A stretch of DNA of 43,022 bases from REEB95 sp035632055 (GTDB lineage: Bacteria; Pseudomonadota; Alphaproteobacteria; ATCC43930; CGMCC-115725): positions 1 to 43,022 of the forward strand of contig DASQHO010000083.1 of assembly GCA_035632055.1 (NCBI GenBank). Direction: 5' to 3'. The translations under genes and the position numbers were made by a program. The notes under the pieces are model-generated. The model worked only from the letters and a program-made list of their open reading frames with translations. It had not been told where the DNA came from and searched no databases. The first letter of the stretch is position 1. Every line of letters begins with the position of its first letter. This document shows, piece after piece, positions 26,433-34,487 of the stretch.

Positions 26433-26760
26433 GGCGGAAATCCTTGCGATCGATGCGGAAGAAGGTGGCGGATACTATCGGCGCGGCGCCGGCTGGCGTC
26501 AAACCCGTGCACGGACAGGGCGTAACGGCAGGACTCTGTGGTTGACAGGCTGCGGCATCGGGTCGCAGTTGGGCACGGAACTAGTTCGACTGGCTCGACG
26601 ATCTGGCGATGCCGGAAATTTGTCCGGAAGCTTGTCCACAATTCTATCCACAGAATGTGACAATCTTGCGCAACGAGCTACTAGCATGGTCCATATACGC
26701 GGTTCCATGCTCCCTCCGCTCGCGCCAGTTTCCCCATCGATCGTTTTAAGGATTTGTTGC
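26433..26760. other. 328-base gene-free region between an aminotransferase gene and a small-protein gene
   Basis: This is the only gap over 300 bases. It separates divergent genes and presumably holds both promoters, though I see no convincing -35/-10 pair. A TTGACA at 26542-26547 lacks a matching -10. The stretch from 26612 on holds a short CCGGA/TCCGG inverted repeat and three DnaA-box-like 9-mers. AAGGAT lies just before the 26761 ATG. The frame of the downstream gene stays open across the gap, but the translated stretch looks non-coding. Base composition is not markedly AT-rich. Confidence 0.6.
26620..26652 (+). promoter_or_regulatory. Three DnaA-box-like 9-mers with exact 12-bp spacing
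   Basis: TTGTCCGGA (26620-26628), TTGTCCACA (26632-26640) and CTATCCACA (26644-26652) lie in the same orientation with starts exactly 12 bp apart. The second and third each differ from the DnaA box TTATCCACA at one position; the first differs at three. DnaA binding is inferred from the motif only. Confidence 0.45.
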
Positions 26761-26940
26761 ATGTCCGGGCTGCCGCCGCTCGACGACAAGGATTTCGCCA
26801 ATCTCGACATGGATCGGGTTATCGCTGATCCGGACTATCGCCGGCGCGTCATCGATCATTTGCGGCGCGATCCGCGCCATGCCGACAAGCAGCGTCAGTC
26901 CTCGATGTTCTACGAGCCGCCGCCGTCCGACGAGGAATAG
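26761..26940 (+). CDS. Small hydrophilic protein, 59 aa, unknown function
   Basis: The product is short and strongly charged (MSGLPPLDDKDFANLDMDRV... ending YEPPPSDEE), with no signal peptide, membrane helix or recognised domain; the central part (PDYRRRVIDHLRRDPRH) could form one amphipathic helix. AAGGAT upstream of the ATG supports this start; the open frame extends further back but loses protein-like composition. Its stop is one base from the convergent permease stop. It is preceded by the DnaA-box-like cluster. I do not recognise the family. Confidence 0.6.
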   Translation: MSGLPPLDDKDFANLDMDRVIADPDYRRRVIDHLRRDPRHADKQRQSSMFYEPPPSDEE

Positions 26941-26941
26941 T

Positions 26942-27808
26942 TTAGCGCCGCTGGCGCGGATCGAGCGCCTGCTGCAGCCCGTCGCCGAGCAGGTTGCATG
27001 CCATCACTGTCAAAAAGATCAGCAGGCCGGGATAAACAGCGAGCATCGGCGCCAGCGCAATCGTCTCCTCGGCGCCGGTCAGCATGTTGCCCCAGCTCGC
27101 GAGTGGCGGCGCAATACCGAGGCCAAGGAAGCTCAACACGGATTCGAGCAGGATGATCTCGCCCACAGCGAGCGATGTCGCCACGATGATGGGCGTCGCC
27201 AGGTTGGGCAGGATGTGCACCAGCATGATGCGCCGATGGCCGGCGCCCAGCGCTTCGGCGGCGCGGACGAAATCCTGCCGTTTCAGTGACAACGTCGTGC
27301 CGCGCACCAGCCGTGCAACCGTCGTCCAGCCGACCAGCGTCACGAGCACGATGATGCGGTAGAGGCTCATTGCCTCGGACTGACGCAGCGCCGCTGGCAC
27401 GCCGAGCTTGTGCAGATCGGCCGCGGCTAGCACGACCAGCAGCGGCAACAGCGGCAACGCGATCACGCCGTCGGTGAGACGCATGAGCGCGGTATCGAGC
27501 CGGCCGCCAAAATAACCGGCGATCAGGCCGATGGCCGTGCCAAGGACGGCGGCGGCAAGCGCCGCGGTGATGCCGACGAGCAGGGAGACGCGGCCGCCTT
27601 CGAGCAGACGCAACAGAAGGTCGCGGCCGAGTTCGTCGGTGCCTAGCGGATGACGCAGCGACGGATCGGCCAGGCGCTGATAGAGGTCGACGGTATCGGC
27701 GTGCACACCGAGCGCCTGTGCCAGCCACGGCGTCAGCAGCACCGCGAGCGCCAACACGAGCAGTACGCCGCCGCCGAAACGGACCCGTGGCTGTGCCAGC
27801 GCGCTCAT
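26942..27808 (-). CDS. Peptide/nickel-type ABC transporter permease (DppC-like)
   Basis: The 288-residue inner-membrane permease has six helices and starts MSALAQPRVRFGGG. Family features are HPLGTDELGRDLLLRLLEGGRVSL before helix 2 and the EAA coupling loop FVRAAEALGAGHRRIMLVHILP, with LSFLGLGIAPPLASWGNML near the C-terminus. It pairs with the DppB-like permease to import peptides or similar solutes in an ATP-driven complex. Its ATG overlaps the upstream permease stop (ATGA). It is the last gene of its operon; no ATPase gene follows. Confidence 0.92.
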   Translation of the reverse strand: MSALAQPRVRFGGGVLLVLALAVLLTPWLAQALGVHADTVDLYQRLADPSLRHPLGTDELGRDLLLRLLEGGRVSLLVGITAALAAAVLGTAIGLIAGYFGGRLDTALMRLTDGVIALPLLPLLVVLAAADLHKLGVPAALRQSEAMSLYRIIVLVTLVGWTTVARLVRGTTLSLKRQDFVRAAEALGAGHRRIMLVHILPNLATPIIVATSLAVGEIILLESVLSFLGLGIAPPLASWGNMLTGAEETIALAPMLAVYPGLLIFLTVMACNLLGDGLQQALDPRQRR

Positions 27809-28758
27809 CGGTACGCAATCCGCGGATCGACCGCGGCGTAGGCTAGATCCGCCGCGAAATTCGCCAGCAAGGTCATCAATGTGGCAAAGAGCAAGCTGGC
27901 GAGCGCAAGGTTGTAGTCGTTGCCGAGCACCGCGTCGTAGATCAGTTTGCCCATACCCGGATAGCTGAACATGGTCTCGGTGATCAACGCGCCCGAGAAC
28001 AACGAGCCGAACGACAGCGCCACGATGGTAACCAGCGGTATCAAAGCGTTGCGCAGCGCGTGGCGCGTCAGGATGCGCGCCTCGCCAGCGCCCTTGGCCC
28101 GCGCGGTGCGGATGTAGTCGTGGTTCAGCGTGTCGATCATCGCCGCCCGCATGTATCGCAACTGCGGTCCAAAATTGACCAGCGTCAGGGTGATCACGGG
28201 CAGCACCAGATGGTCGGCGCGGTCGGCGACACCGCCGGCGCCGATCGTCGTCGCGCCGCCCGGCGGCAACCAGCCGAGCTGCACCGCGAACACCAGGATC
28301 AACATCAGGGCCAGCCAGAACGATGGCATCGAGATGGTGGCAAAGCTGGTGAAGTTGGCGGCATCGTCGAGCCACGAGCCCGGCCGCCGCGCCGCCAATA
28401 AGCCGATCGGCCAGGCAAGCGCGAGTGTCAGCGCGAAGCTCATGCCCATTAACAGCGCCGTATTGCCAAGACGCGGCAGCAACACCGTCAGGACCGGCTG
28501 GGCATAGAGGCGTGAATAGCCAAAGTCACCGTGCAGCGCGGCCGCCGCCCAGGCCGCGTAACGCTCCAACAATGGCTTGTCGAGGCCGTAGAGTGCCTTG
28601 AGCCGCGCCGCATCGGCGACCGTTAAATGCGGATTGGACGCGATCATCAAATCGACCGGATCGCCGGGCATGAGCCCGATCAGCGCATAGATCACCAGCG
28701 ACATGATCGCCAGCACGACCAGTATTTCGATACTTCGGCGAATGATGAAGCGATTCAT
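27805..28758 (-). CDS. Peptide/nickel-type ABC transporter permease (DppB-like)
   Basis: The 317-residue inner-membrane permease begins MNRFIIRRSIEILVVLAIMSLVIY, the usual first helix. LMPGDPVDLM, GLDKPLLERYAAW and the periplasmic loop GDFGYSRLYAQPV follow. The EAA loop is YIRTARAKGAGEARILTRHALRNALIP, split here only by its length, followed by ETMFSYPGMGKLIYDAV. ATGA overlap with the binding-protein gene upstream and with the DppC-like gene downstream indicates one coupled operon. A longer open frame upstream is inside the binding-protein gene and is rejected. Confidence 0.92.
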   Translation of the reverse strand: MNRFIIRRSIEILVVLAIMSLVIYALIGLMPGDPVDLMIASNPHLTVADAARLKALYGLDKPLLERYAAWAAAALHGDFGYSRLYAQPVLTVLLPRLGNTALLMGMSFALTLALAWPIGLLAARRPGSWLDDAANFTSFATISMPSFWLALMLILVFAVQLGWLPPGGATTIGAGGVADRADHLVLPVITLTLVNFGPQLRYMRAAMIDTLNHDYIRTARAKGAGEARILTRHALRNALIPLVTIVALSFGSLFSGALITETMFSYPGMGKLIYDAVLGNDYNLALASLLFATLMTLLANFAADLAYAAVDPRIAYR

Positions 28759-30431
28759 TGCGCGCTTGCCTGGGCGTCGCGGCCGACGGCGCGCCATTGC
28801 TCGACCCAGAGCGTCGACGGATATTCGTGGCCGGTCGGCGTCAGTTCGACCAGCCATTTCGGCAGGATGAACGGCTCGGCCCGGAAGAACAGCGGCAGCG
28901 CCGGCAGCTCTTCGGCGTAAAGCGCCTGCAGCCGGTGCCAGAGAACCGCGCGCGCCGGGCGATCGAGTTCGGTTTCGATTGCATCGAGGAGATGATCAGC
29001 TTCGGCATTGCGCCAGCCGACGAAATTCTCGCCACTCCAATTATTGGCCGGCGATGGAATTTCGCCCGAGTGCAATTCGGAGCGCGGTACGTCCTCGGGC
29101 GCAGCCGACCAGGCGAACATGCCCATCTGGAATTTGCGCTTGATCATGCTGTCGCCAAACAGCACCCGTGCCGGCTGATTGGCCAGATGCACCTCGATGC
29201 CGACCGCGCGCCACTGGCTCTGCAGCACCTCTTCGACCAGTTCGCGCGAGCGGTTGCCGGCAGTCGTCGCCAGCGTTAGCACCAGCGGTTGGCCGGCGGC
29301 GTTGCGCCTGATCGCGCCGTCGGCCGCATGCCAGCCGGCGGCGTCAAGCAGCGTGCGCGCCTTATCGGGATCGAACAGGTATTTCGGCACGTCAGCGGAA
29401 TAGACCCAATCGAGCGTCGGTACGAAACTGTCGGCGACTGGATCGCGACCGGCGAACAGTTCCTGGCTGATCGCCTTGCGGTCAACGGCATAGAGCAGCG
29501 CGCGGCGGACACGCACGTCGGCGAGGATCGGATCGTCCAGGTTGAGGTCGATGTGCTCGTATTCGAGGCCCGGCTTATAGATGATGTTGAAGCGGCCGCT
29601 GTGGCGCCGCGCGAAAGCGAGCGCCTCGTCGAGCGGCAGGCCGAGCTCGCCCGGCACCATGTCGAGGCCGCCGGCGAGCAAGTTGGCTTCGAGCGACGCG
29701 GTATTCTCCACCGCCCAGACGACGATGCGGCTGAAATAGGGCCGCTGTCCGGCCCAGGCCGGATTGCGCTCGAGTACGATATATGAGCCGGGTGAAATTT
29801 CGGTGATGCGATACGGGCCATCGTAGAGGCCGCGCGCAGTCGGATCGGTGTCGTAACGCGATCGGATGCGGTATTGCGCCGGATCGGTAAAGGCGGCGCG
29901 TTCGACCCGTGCCGGCAGAATCTCGAAATCGTTGAGCGCGGCGTAATCGAAGGTTACACGGTCCATGTCGACGGTGAAGGTGTGCGCGTCCACGGCCTTG
30001 ATAGCGATCATGCGGCGGTAGAGCTCGGCGTCGGCGACGCCGGTTTGCGAATTGCGTCCGACCTGCCAGGAGAAGATCACGTCATCGGTCGTCACCGGCG
30101 TGCCATCGTCCCAGCGCGCGTCAGGCTTGAGTGTGTAGCTCAGACGGAGGCCGGTCTTGCCATCGGGCAGGGCGATCTTTTGTGCGAGTCCGTTGGCGAA
30201 GCTCGGCAGCGTCTCACATAACATGCAGACGAGCTGCCAGTCGGCGTTGTAGGTGGTGAGCGGCCGTCGGACCATGCCGAGCACGTAGCTCTTCGCCACC
30301 ATCGGGTCGATGAGGGGATTGAGCGTCGCCGGAAACTGGCTGATGCCGATGGCGAGCTCGTCGGCGCGCTCGGCAGCGCGGGCGGCCGCCGGAAGCAGCA
30401 GGCAAAGGATGACCAGGAAAACTCGCCGCAT
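28755..30431 (-). CDS. ABC transporter substrate-binding protein, family 5 (peptide type)
   Basis: This periplasmic solute receptor feeds the two permeases downstream. The 558-residue product has a signal peptide (MRRVFLVILCLLLPAAARA) and no lipobox cysteine, so it should be soluble. Family SBP_bac_5 features are ISQFPATLNPLIDP, YTLKPDARWDDGTPVTTDDVIFSW, DGPYRITEISPGSYIVLERNP, ADVRVRRALLYAVDRKAI and LFDPDKARTLLDAAGW. The ligand is not deducible; oligopeptides, microcins or modified peptides are possible. It ends overlapping the DppB-like start. Confidence 0.92.
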   Translation of the reverse strand: MRRVFLVILCLLLPAAARAAERADELAIGISQFPATLNPLIDPMVAKSYVLGMVRRPLTTYNADWQLVCMLCETLPSFANGLAQKIALPDGKTGLRLSYTLKPDARWDDGTPVTTDDVIFSWQVGRNSQTGVADAELYRRMIAIKAVDAHTFTVDMDRVTFDYAALNDFEILPARVERAAFTDPAQYRIRSRYDTDPTARGLYDGPYRITEISPGSYIVLERNPAWAGQRPYFSRIVVWAVENTASLEANLLAGGLDMVPGELGLPLDEALAFARRHSGRFNIIYKPGLEYEHIDLNLDDPILADVRVRRALLYAVDRKAISQELFAGRDPVADSFVPTLDWVYSADVPKYLFDPDKARTLLDAAGWHAADGAIRRNAAGQPLVLTLATTAGNRSRELVEEVLQSQWRAVGIEVHLANQPARVLFGDSMIKRKFQMGMFAWSAAPEDVPRSELHSGEIPSPANNWSGENFVGWRNAEADHLLDAIETELDRPARAVLWHRLQALYAEELPALPLFFRAEPFILPKWLVELTPTGHEYPSTLWVEQWRAVGRDAQASAQ

Positions 30432-30467
30432 TCTGCGCGGCGAGGATAGCAGACCAAGCCGGGTGAC

Positions 30468-30665
30468 TTAAGCGCGCTTGCCCTTGCCGGTTCCGAGGCG
30501 GCGCGGCAGCAACGTGTCGCTGCTATTGCCGTAGAGGGCGTCGTAGATGCGGAGGCCGTCACGCGCGTCGAGGAAATCCTGCACCTGTTCGTCCAGCGAC
30601 AGCGTCATGGGCTTGACGCGTGTGCCGCGGCCGCGGCGTGCGGCGATCGTGTCGGTATTCGCCAT
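30468..30665 (-). CDS. Small basic protein, 65 aa, unknown function
   Basis: The product is a short soluble protein with basic ends (ARRGRGTRVKP and PRRLGTGKGKRA) and an acidic centre (SLDEQVQDFLDARDGLRIYD). There is no signal peptide or membrane helix. GGAGG lies four bases before the ATG, strong evidence that it is translated; an in-frame ATG six codons earlier would read through that site. It lies between the LLM oxidoreductase and the binding-protein gene on the same strand, 36 bases before the latter. I do not recognise the family. Confidence 0.65.
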   Translation of the reverse strand: MANTDTIAARRGRGTRVKPMTLSLDEQVQDFLDARDGLRIYDALYGNSSDTLLPRRLGTGKGKRA

Positions 30666-30727
30666 GGCAACCTCCTTCAGCATGCTTCCCTAAAAAGCAG
30701 GCTAAAGGCTCAGGGGTTTCTAAATAG

Positions 30728-31822
30728 TTACCCGGCTTTCCGATTGGAAATGCTTGGTTTTTCCGCGCCACGGCCGGTGAATTTTGGCATCACCGCCTCG
30801 CTGAATAGCCGCAACGAGCGTTCGGCGGCGGCATAGGCCAAGTCGTTGAAGTTGATCTGCAGGGACGCAACCTCGAAACCGCCGATCTCGTCGTTGTAGC
30901 GCGTGATCTGCGCCGCGATCTCGTCGGGCGAGCCGATCCAGGCGCCGCCGCTTTTGACCTGCGTATCGATGGTTTCCTTCGCCAGGATTTCGGCGATCTT
31001 GTCGTATCCCGGATAGTCCTTGGAGCTCATTGAGCCCCAGTCGGCGGTGGCGGCAGCGATCGCCCTGAGATAGCGATTAAGCGGATCGCGCGCGATGTCG
31101 AAAGCCTGCTGTTGCGTTTCGGCGCAATACATGTGGAACGCGAGCATGACCCGGCCGCGGCCGGGATGGCCGGCCTGCTTCCAGGCATCGCGGTAGAGGC
31201 CGAGCAGCTCCTTCATCTTTCCGCCGGCCATCGGGATGCCCATGATCGCGTGGCCGGCCTTGCCGGCGGCGACAAAGCTGTCCGGTGTGGCGATGGCGGC
31301 AACCCAGAACGGCGGCCGCGGCTTCTGCGTCGGGCGCGGCAGCGAGGTTACGTTTTCGAAGCTATGGAACTTGCCGGTATGGCTCGCGACGTCCTGCTCG
31401 AGCAGGATGCGAACCTGCTCCATGCCTTCGACGAAGCGTTCGCGGCTTTCGTTGACGCTGACCTTGAAGTTGGCGAATTCGTAAGGAAGGAAGGCGCGGG
31501 CGAAACCGACTTCGAGCCGGCCGCCGGAAATCGCGTCGAGCATGCCGATCTCGCCCGCGAGCTTCAGGGGGTTGTTGAATACCGGCAGCACTGCGCCAGT
31601 GATCAGGCGCGCATTTTTGCTCCGCTGCGCCGCCGCCGACAAGAAGACGATCGGATTTGGCGTATAGCCGCCATAAGGCCGGAAATAATGCTCGACAGTG
31701 CGCACATGGGCCCAGCCATAGCGGTCGGCATAGTCAACGAGACGCAGGCACTCGTCGAAGTATTGCGCGCCGGATTTCTGCTCCGGACCAACGCAGGGGA
31801 AAAACTGCATGCCGAATTCCAT
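30728..31822 (-). CDS. LLM-class flavin-dependent oxidoreductase
   Basis: The 364-residue product is a TIM-barrel flavoenzyme of the luciferase-like monooxygenase class. It starts MEFGMQFFPCVGPEQKSG. EHYFRPYGGYTPNPIVFLSAAAQRS matches the usual E-H-H/F loop, and LLM landmarks AGEIGMLDAISGGRLEVGFARAF and PFWVAAIATPDSFVAAGKAGHAI follow. Such enzymes use reduced FMN or F420 to oxidise small organics; the substrate is unknown. GGGAGG about six bases before the ATG supports the start. It is divergent from a MarR regulator, with a perfect palindrome in between, so it is the probable regulated target. Confidence 0.88.
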   Translation of the reverse strand: MEFGMQFFPCVGPEQKSGAQYFDECLRLVDYADRYGWAHVRTVEHYFRPYGGYTPNPIVFLSAAAQRSKNARLITGAVLPVFNNPLKLAGEIGMLDAISGGRLEVGFARAFLPYEFANFKVSVNESRERFVEGMEQVRILLEQDVASHTGKFHSFENVTSLPRPTQKPRPPFWVAAIATPDSFVAAGKAGHAIMGIPMAGGKMKELLGLYRDAWKQAGHPGRGRVMLAFHMYCAETQQQAFDIARDPLNRYLRAIAAATADWGSMSSKDYPGYDKIAEILAKETIDTQVKSGGAWIGSPDEIAAQITRYNDEIGGFEVASLQINFNDLAYAAAERSLRLFSEAVMPKFTGRGAEKPSISNRKAG

Positions 31823-31870
31823 GGCGCCTCCCAGCCGGCGAGTGACCGTTCTTTCCGGAAATTGGATTGA

Positions 31871-31887
31871 ATACTGATTGTCAGTAT
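31871..31887. promoter_or_regulatory. Palindromic operator, probable MarR site
   Basis: ATACTGA-ttg-TCAGTAT is a perfect 7-3-7 inverted repeat, and an overlapping 10-bp palindrome CAGTATACTG covers 31882-31891. It lies between the divergent LLM oxidoreductase and MarR genes, where MarR dimers typically bind palindromes of this size to control both. Confidence 0.7.
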
Positions 31888-31933
31888 ACTGTCAAGTTGT
31901 CGGCAAACGGACGACATGCTAGAGGAATACGCC

Positions 31934-32422
31934 ATGGCTGTTCTCGAACTCCACGCCGCGCCGGGCCATCTCATCCGCCGCCTGCAGCAGATCGCGGTCG
32001 CGCTGTTCATGGCCGAAACCAGCGATTACGACCTGACGCCACTGCAATACGCAGCTCTGCTGGGTATCCGCGAGAACCCGGGATGCGACCAGACGAGCTT
32101 GGCGAATTACGTCGCGCTCGACCGCTCGACCATCGCCGACGTGGTGGCGCGGCTCGAAAGCAAAGCATTGATCCGGCGCAAGCCGGGTGCGCGCGACCGC
32201 CGCACCAAGCGGCTGGACCTGACGGCAGCCGGCCGCAAACTGGTGATGGCCGCATCGCCGGCAGTTGGCGCGGTGCAGGACGCGATCCTGGCGCCTCTCA
32301 AGCCGGCCGAGCGGGCGGTTTTCATGGCTTCGCTGCGCCGCTTGGTGCATCTCAACAACGAGCACAGCCGCGCGCCGTTGCGCTTGAACGGCGAGGAATC
32401 GCGCCCACGTAAGACGGCGTGA
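31934..32422 (+). CDS. MarR-family transcriptional regulator
   Basis: The 162-residue product is a winged-helix dimeric repressor of the MarR/SlyA type. An N-terminal dimerisation helix (HLIRRLQQIAVALFMAE) and YDLTPLQYAALLGIREN lead into the recognition part (QTSLANYVALDRSTIADVVARLESKALIRRK). The basic wing tip is GARDRRTKRLDLTAAGR. AGAGGA seven bases before this ATG favours it over an ATG six codons earlier. It is divergent from the LLM oxidoreductase over a palindromic operator, and its stop overlaps the DUF488 start. The ligand is unknown. Confidence 0.9.
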   Translation: MAVLELHAAPGHLIRRLQQIAVALFMAETSDYDLTPLQYAALLGIRENPGCDQTSLANYVALDRSTIADVVARLESKALIRRKPGARDRRTKRLDLTAAGRKLVMAASPAVGAVQDAILAPLKPAERAVFMASLRRLVHLNNEHSRAPLRLNGEESRPRKTA

Positions 32423-32976
32423 CGATCTACACCATCGGCCATTCGACCCGCGATCTCGACGAATTTCTCGCCCTGCTGCGGGAACACGGCATCGAATGTC
32501 TGGTCGACGTGCGCAGCATTCCGCGCTCGCACCGTTATCCTCATTTCAATGGCGATGTGCTGGCCCCGGCGCTGCGGGCCGCGAAAATCGGCTATCGGCA
32601 TATGCCGGGATTGGGTGGTCGGCGCGGGCGGACGAAAGGCACGCCGTCGCGCAATACCTTTTGGCGCGAGGAAGGCTTCCGTAATTTTGCCGACTATGCC
32701 GAAAGCGCAGTGTTTGCCGCTGCGCTTGCCGATCTGCGCACGCTCGCGCATGAACAGACGGTGGCGATCATGTGCGCCGAGGCAGTGTGGTGGCGCTGCC
32801 ATCGCCGGATCATCAGCGATTATCTCGTTGCTGCCGGCGAGGAGGTTCGTCACATCATGGGGCCGGGCAAAAGCGAGATTGCGGTCTTGACGCCCGAAGC
32901 GCGGACGCTGCCCGGCGGCGCGCTGCGTTATGCGGCGGCCGATCTGTTCGACGGTGTCGAGGACGGTCGAAGCTAG
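32419..32976 (+). CDS. DUF488 domain-containing protein
   Basis: The 185-residue product matches the DUF488 family: IYTIGHSTRDLDEFLALLREHGIECLVDVR at the N-terminus, SIPRSHRYPHFNGDVL, HMPGLGG, and the cysteine segment VAIMCAEAVWWRCHRRIISDYL. The family is widespread and of unknown biochemistry. The GTG overlaps the marR stop by four bases, so it is translationally coupled to the regulator. Confidence 0.85.
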   Translation: MTIYTIGHSTRDLDEFLALLREHGIECLVDVRSIPRSHRYPHFNGDVLAPALRAAKIGYRHMPGLGGRRGRTKGTPSRNTFWREEGFRNFADYAESAVFAAALADLRTLAHEQTVAIMCAEAVWWRCHRRIISDYLVAAGEEVRHIMGPGKSEIAVLTPEARTLPGGALRYAAADLFDGVEDGRS

Positions 32977-32979
32977 CGG

Positions 32980-33576
32980 CTAGGCTGCGCCGGCCGAACG
33001 CTGGTGCGCGAGCTTCTCGGTCCGCGCCAGAGTTTCCAGCAGCTGGCAATCCGCCTGATAGGTCATCTTGGCGAAAGCACGCAGGAAACTGTCGGTGCGC
33101 GGGAGTTGGAACAAGGTCTCTTCGTCGTCGCCTTCGGCGCGCGCCGAGACCACGACGACATTGTCCTGCGGTGTCAGGATGAGCTCGCTGAGCGCCACGC
33201 CCGGACCCGTTACGTATTCGACCAGGCGTTGTGGCCGGTCCTCGCTGCGCGCAATGGTCATGCGATAGGGCACGCGGCTTGCGGCGCATTCGATCAGTGC
33301 GCGGGTGAACGGCGACAGGAACGTTTCGTCGAAGCCCAAGACAGCCGTCGCCTTCTCGTCCGAAGCGGCCGAGCGGATTTCCAGCGTCGCCCACAGCGAA
33401 GCGCGACCGCCAAAATAATCAACCGAGGCGAGGTCGAGATTAAGGGAGTCGATCGGTTGCGGTGGCGACACCGCGCGGCTGCAGAGGAAGGCAAAGCATG
33501 CAGGTTCGCGTTTAAGACTCAGCGTCGTCGCTGCTTCGAGATTGCAATCGGGCAGGGCCTGCGTCGAATAATTCAC
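32980..33576 (-). CDS. Hypothetical protein, 198 aa
   Basis: The product has no signal peptide, membrane helix or domain I can name. It is mixed alpha/beta in character (DLASVDYFGGRASLWATLEIRS, VALSELILTPQDNVVVVSA) and contains four cysteines in the N-terminal 125 residues. The start is GTG with a strong GGGAGG ribosome site seven bases upstream. The stop lies three bases beyond the convergent DUF488 stop. Protein-like composition over the full length and a good ribosome site argue that the gene is real. Confidence 0.6.
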   Translation of the reverse strand: MNYSTQALPDCNLEAATTLSLKREPACFAFLCSRAVSPPQPIDSLNLDLASVDYFGGRASLWATLEIRSAASDEKATAVLGFDETFLSPFTRALIECAASRVPYRMTIARSEDRPQRLVEYVTGPGVALSELILTPQDNVVVVSARAEGDDEETLFQLPRTDSFLRAFAKMTYQADCQLLETLARTEKLAHQRSAGAA

Positions 33577-33689
33577 GGGTGCCTCCCTTACATGCCTGCA
33601 ATTTTAGGCATTCCGCGTTAAGGGAAACATAACGCCGCGGGTACGGCTCAGGGAGCCATGGTTTCCGGCCTGTTCGGGGGGCGAACCCC

Positions 33690-34475
33690 TTAGAAGACCA
33701 GACGGCCGCCGGCCACCAACAGCGTCGCCGCCAGCAGCAACCGCAGGGCGACGTCGGGAACCCGGCTGGCAGCATAGCTGCCGACAACGATGCCCGGCAG
33801 CGAGCCGAGCAATAGCGCGGCGAGCAGATTCCAATGGATCGAACCGAGCATCCAATGGCCGATGCCGGCGAGCAGCGTCAGCGGCACGGCATGTGCGATA
33901 TCCGAGCCGACGATGCGCGCCATGGGCAGACGGGGGTAAAGCAGCACCAGGGCCGTCGTGCCGAGGGCGCCGGCGCCGACCGAAGAAATCGGCACCAGAA
34001 CGCCCAACGCTGCACCTGCAGCAATCGTCAGCCACCGAACACGTTTTGGGTCGAGCGCGGCGAGGCGATCGGCGTAATAACGCACGATCCGGCTGCGGAA
34101 AATTAACACAAAGGCCGACGCGAACAGCGCACAACCGAGGACGATGGTGATGAGCGCGTGCGCCGCCGTGCCGCCCAGGTTCAAGCGCGATAGACCGAAC
34201 AGCGTGATCGCCGTCAACGGCATGCTGCCGGCGGCAAGCCGGCCGACAATCGGCCAATCGATTGTGCCGGTGAAACCGTGCATCGCGGTTCCCGCCGTCT
34301 TGGTGGCTGCGGCGTATAGCAGGTCGGTGCCGACGGCGGTGGCCGGCGAGATACCGAACAGCAGGATCAGCAGCGGCGTCATCAGCGAGCCGCCGCCGAT
34401 TCCCGTCATGCCGACCAGCATGCCGACGACGAAGCCGGATACGGGATAGGCCAAGCTAAAGACGTGATGCAGCAT
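33690..34475 (-). CDS. TauE/SafE-family permease (sulfur oxyanion transport)
   Basis: The 261-residue inner-membrane protein has about eight helices. The family repeat appears twice: GFVVGMLVGMTGIGGGSLMTPLLI near the N-terminus and GVLVPISSVGAGALGTTALVLLYP in the middle. TauE/SafE proteins move sulfite, sulfate or organosulfur anions. It lies 12 bases after cysN on the same strand, so it probably serves sulfate uptake or sulfite export in assimilation. GAGGA lies about nine bases before the ATG. Confidence 0.9.
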   Translation of the reverse strand: MLHHVFSLAYPVSGFVVGMLVGMTGIGGGSLMTPLLILLFGISPATAVGTDLLYAAATKTAGTAMHGFTGTIDWPIVGRLAAGSMPLTAITLFGLSRLNLGGTAAHALITIVLGCALFASAFVLIFRSRIVRYYADRLAALDPKRVRWLTIAAGAALGVLVPISSVGAGALGTTALVLLYPRLPMARIVGSDIAHAVPLTLLAGIGHWMLGSIHWNLLAALLLGSLPGIVVGSYAASRVPDVALRLLLAATLLVAGGRLVF

Positions 34476-34487
34476 AATCCGGTTTCC

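Noticed and set aside
26433..26760. Chromosomal replication origin
   Set aside because: There are only three DnaA-like boxes, no clear AT-rich unwinding element, and no dnaA, hemE, parAB or gidA nearby. A regulatory or titration site is equally likely.
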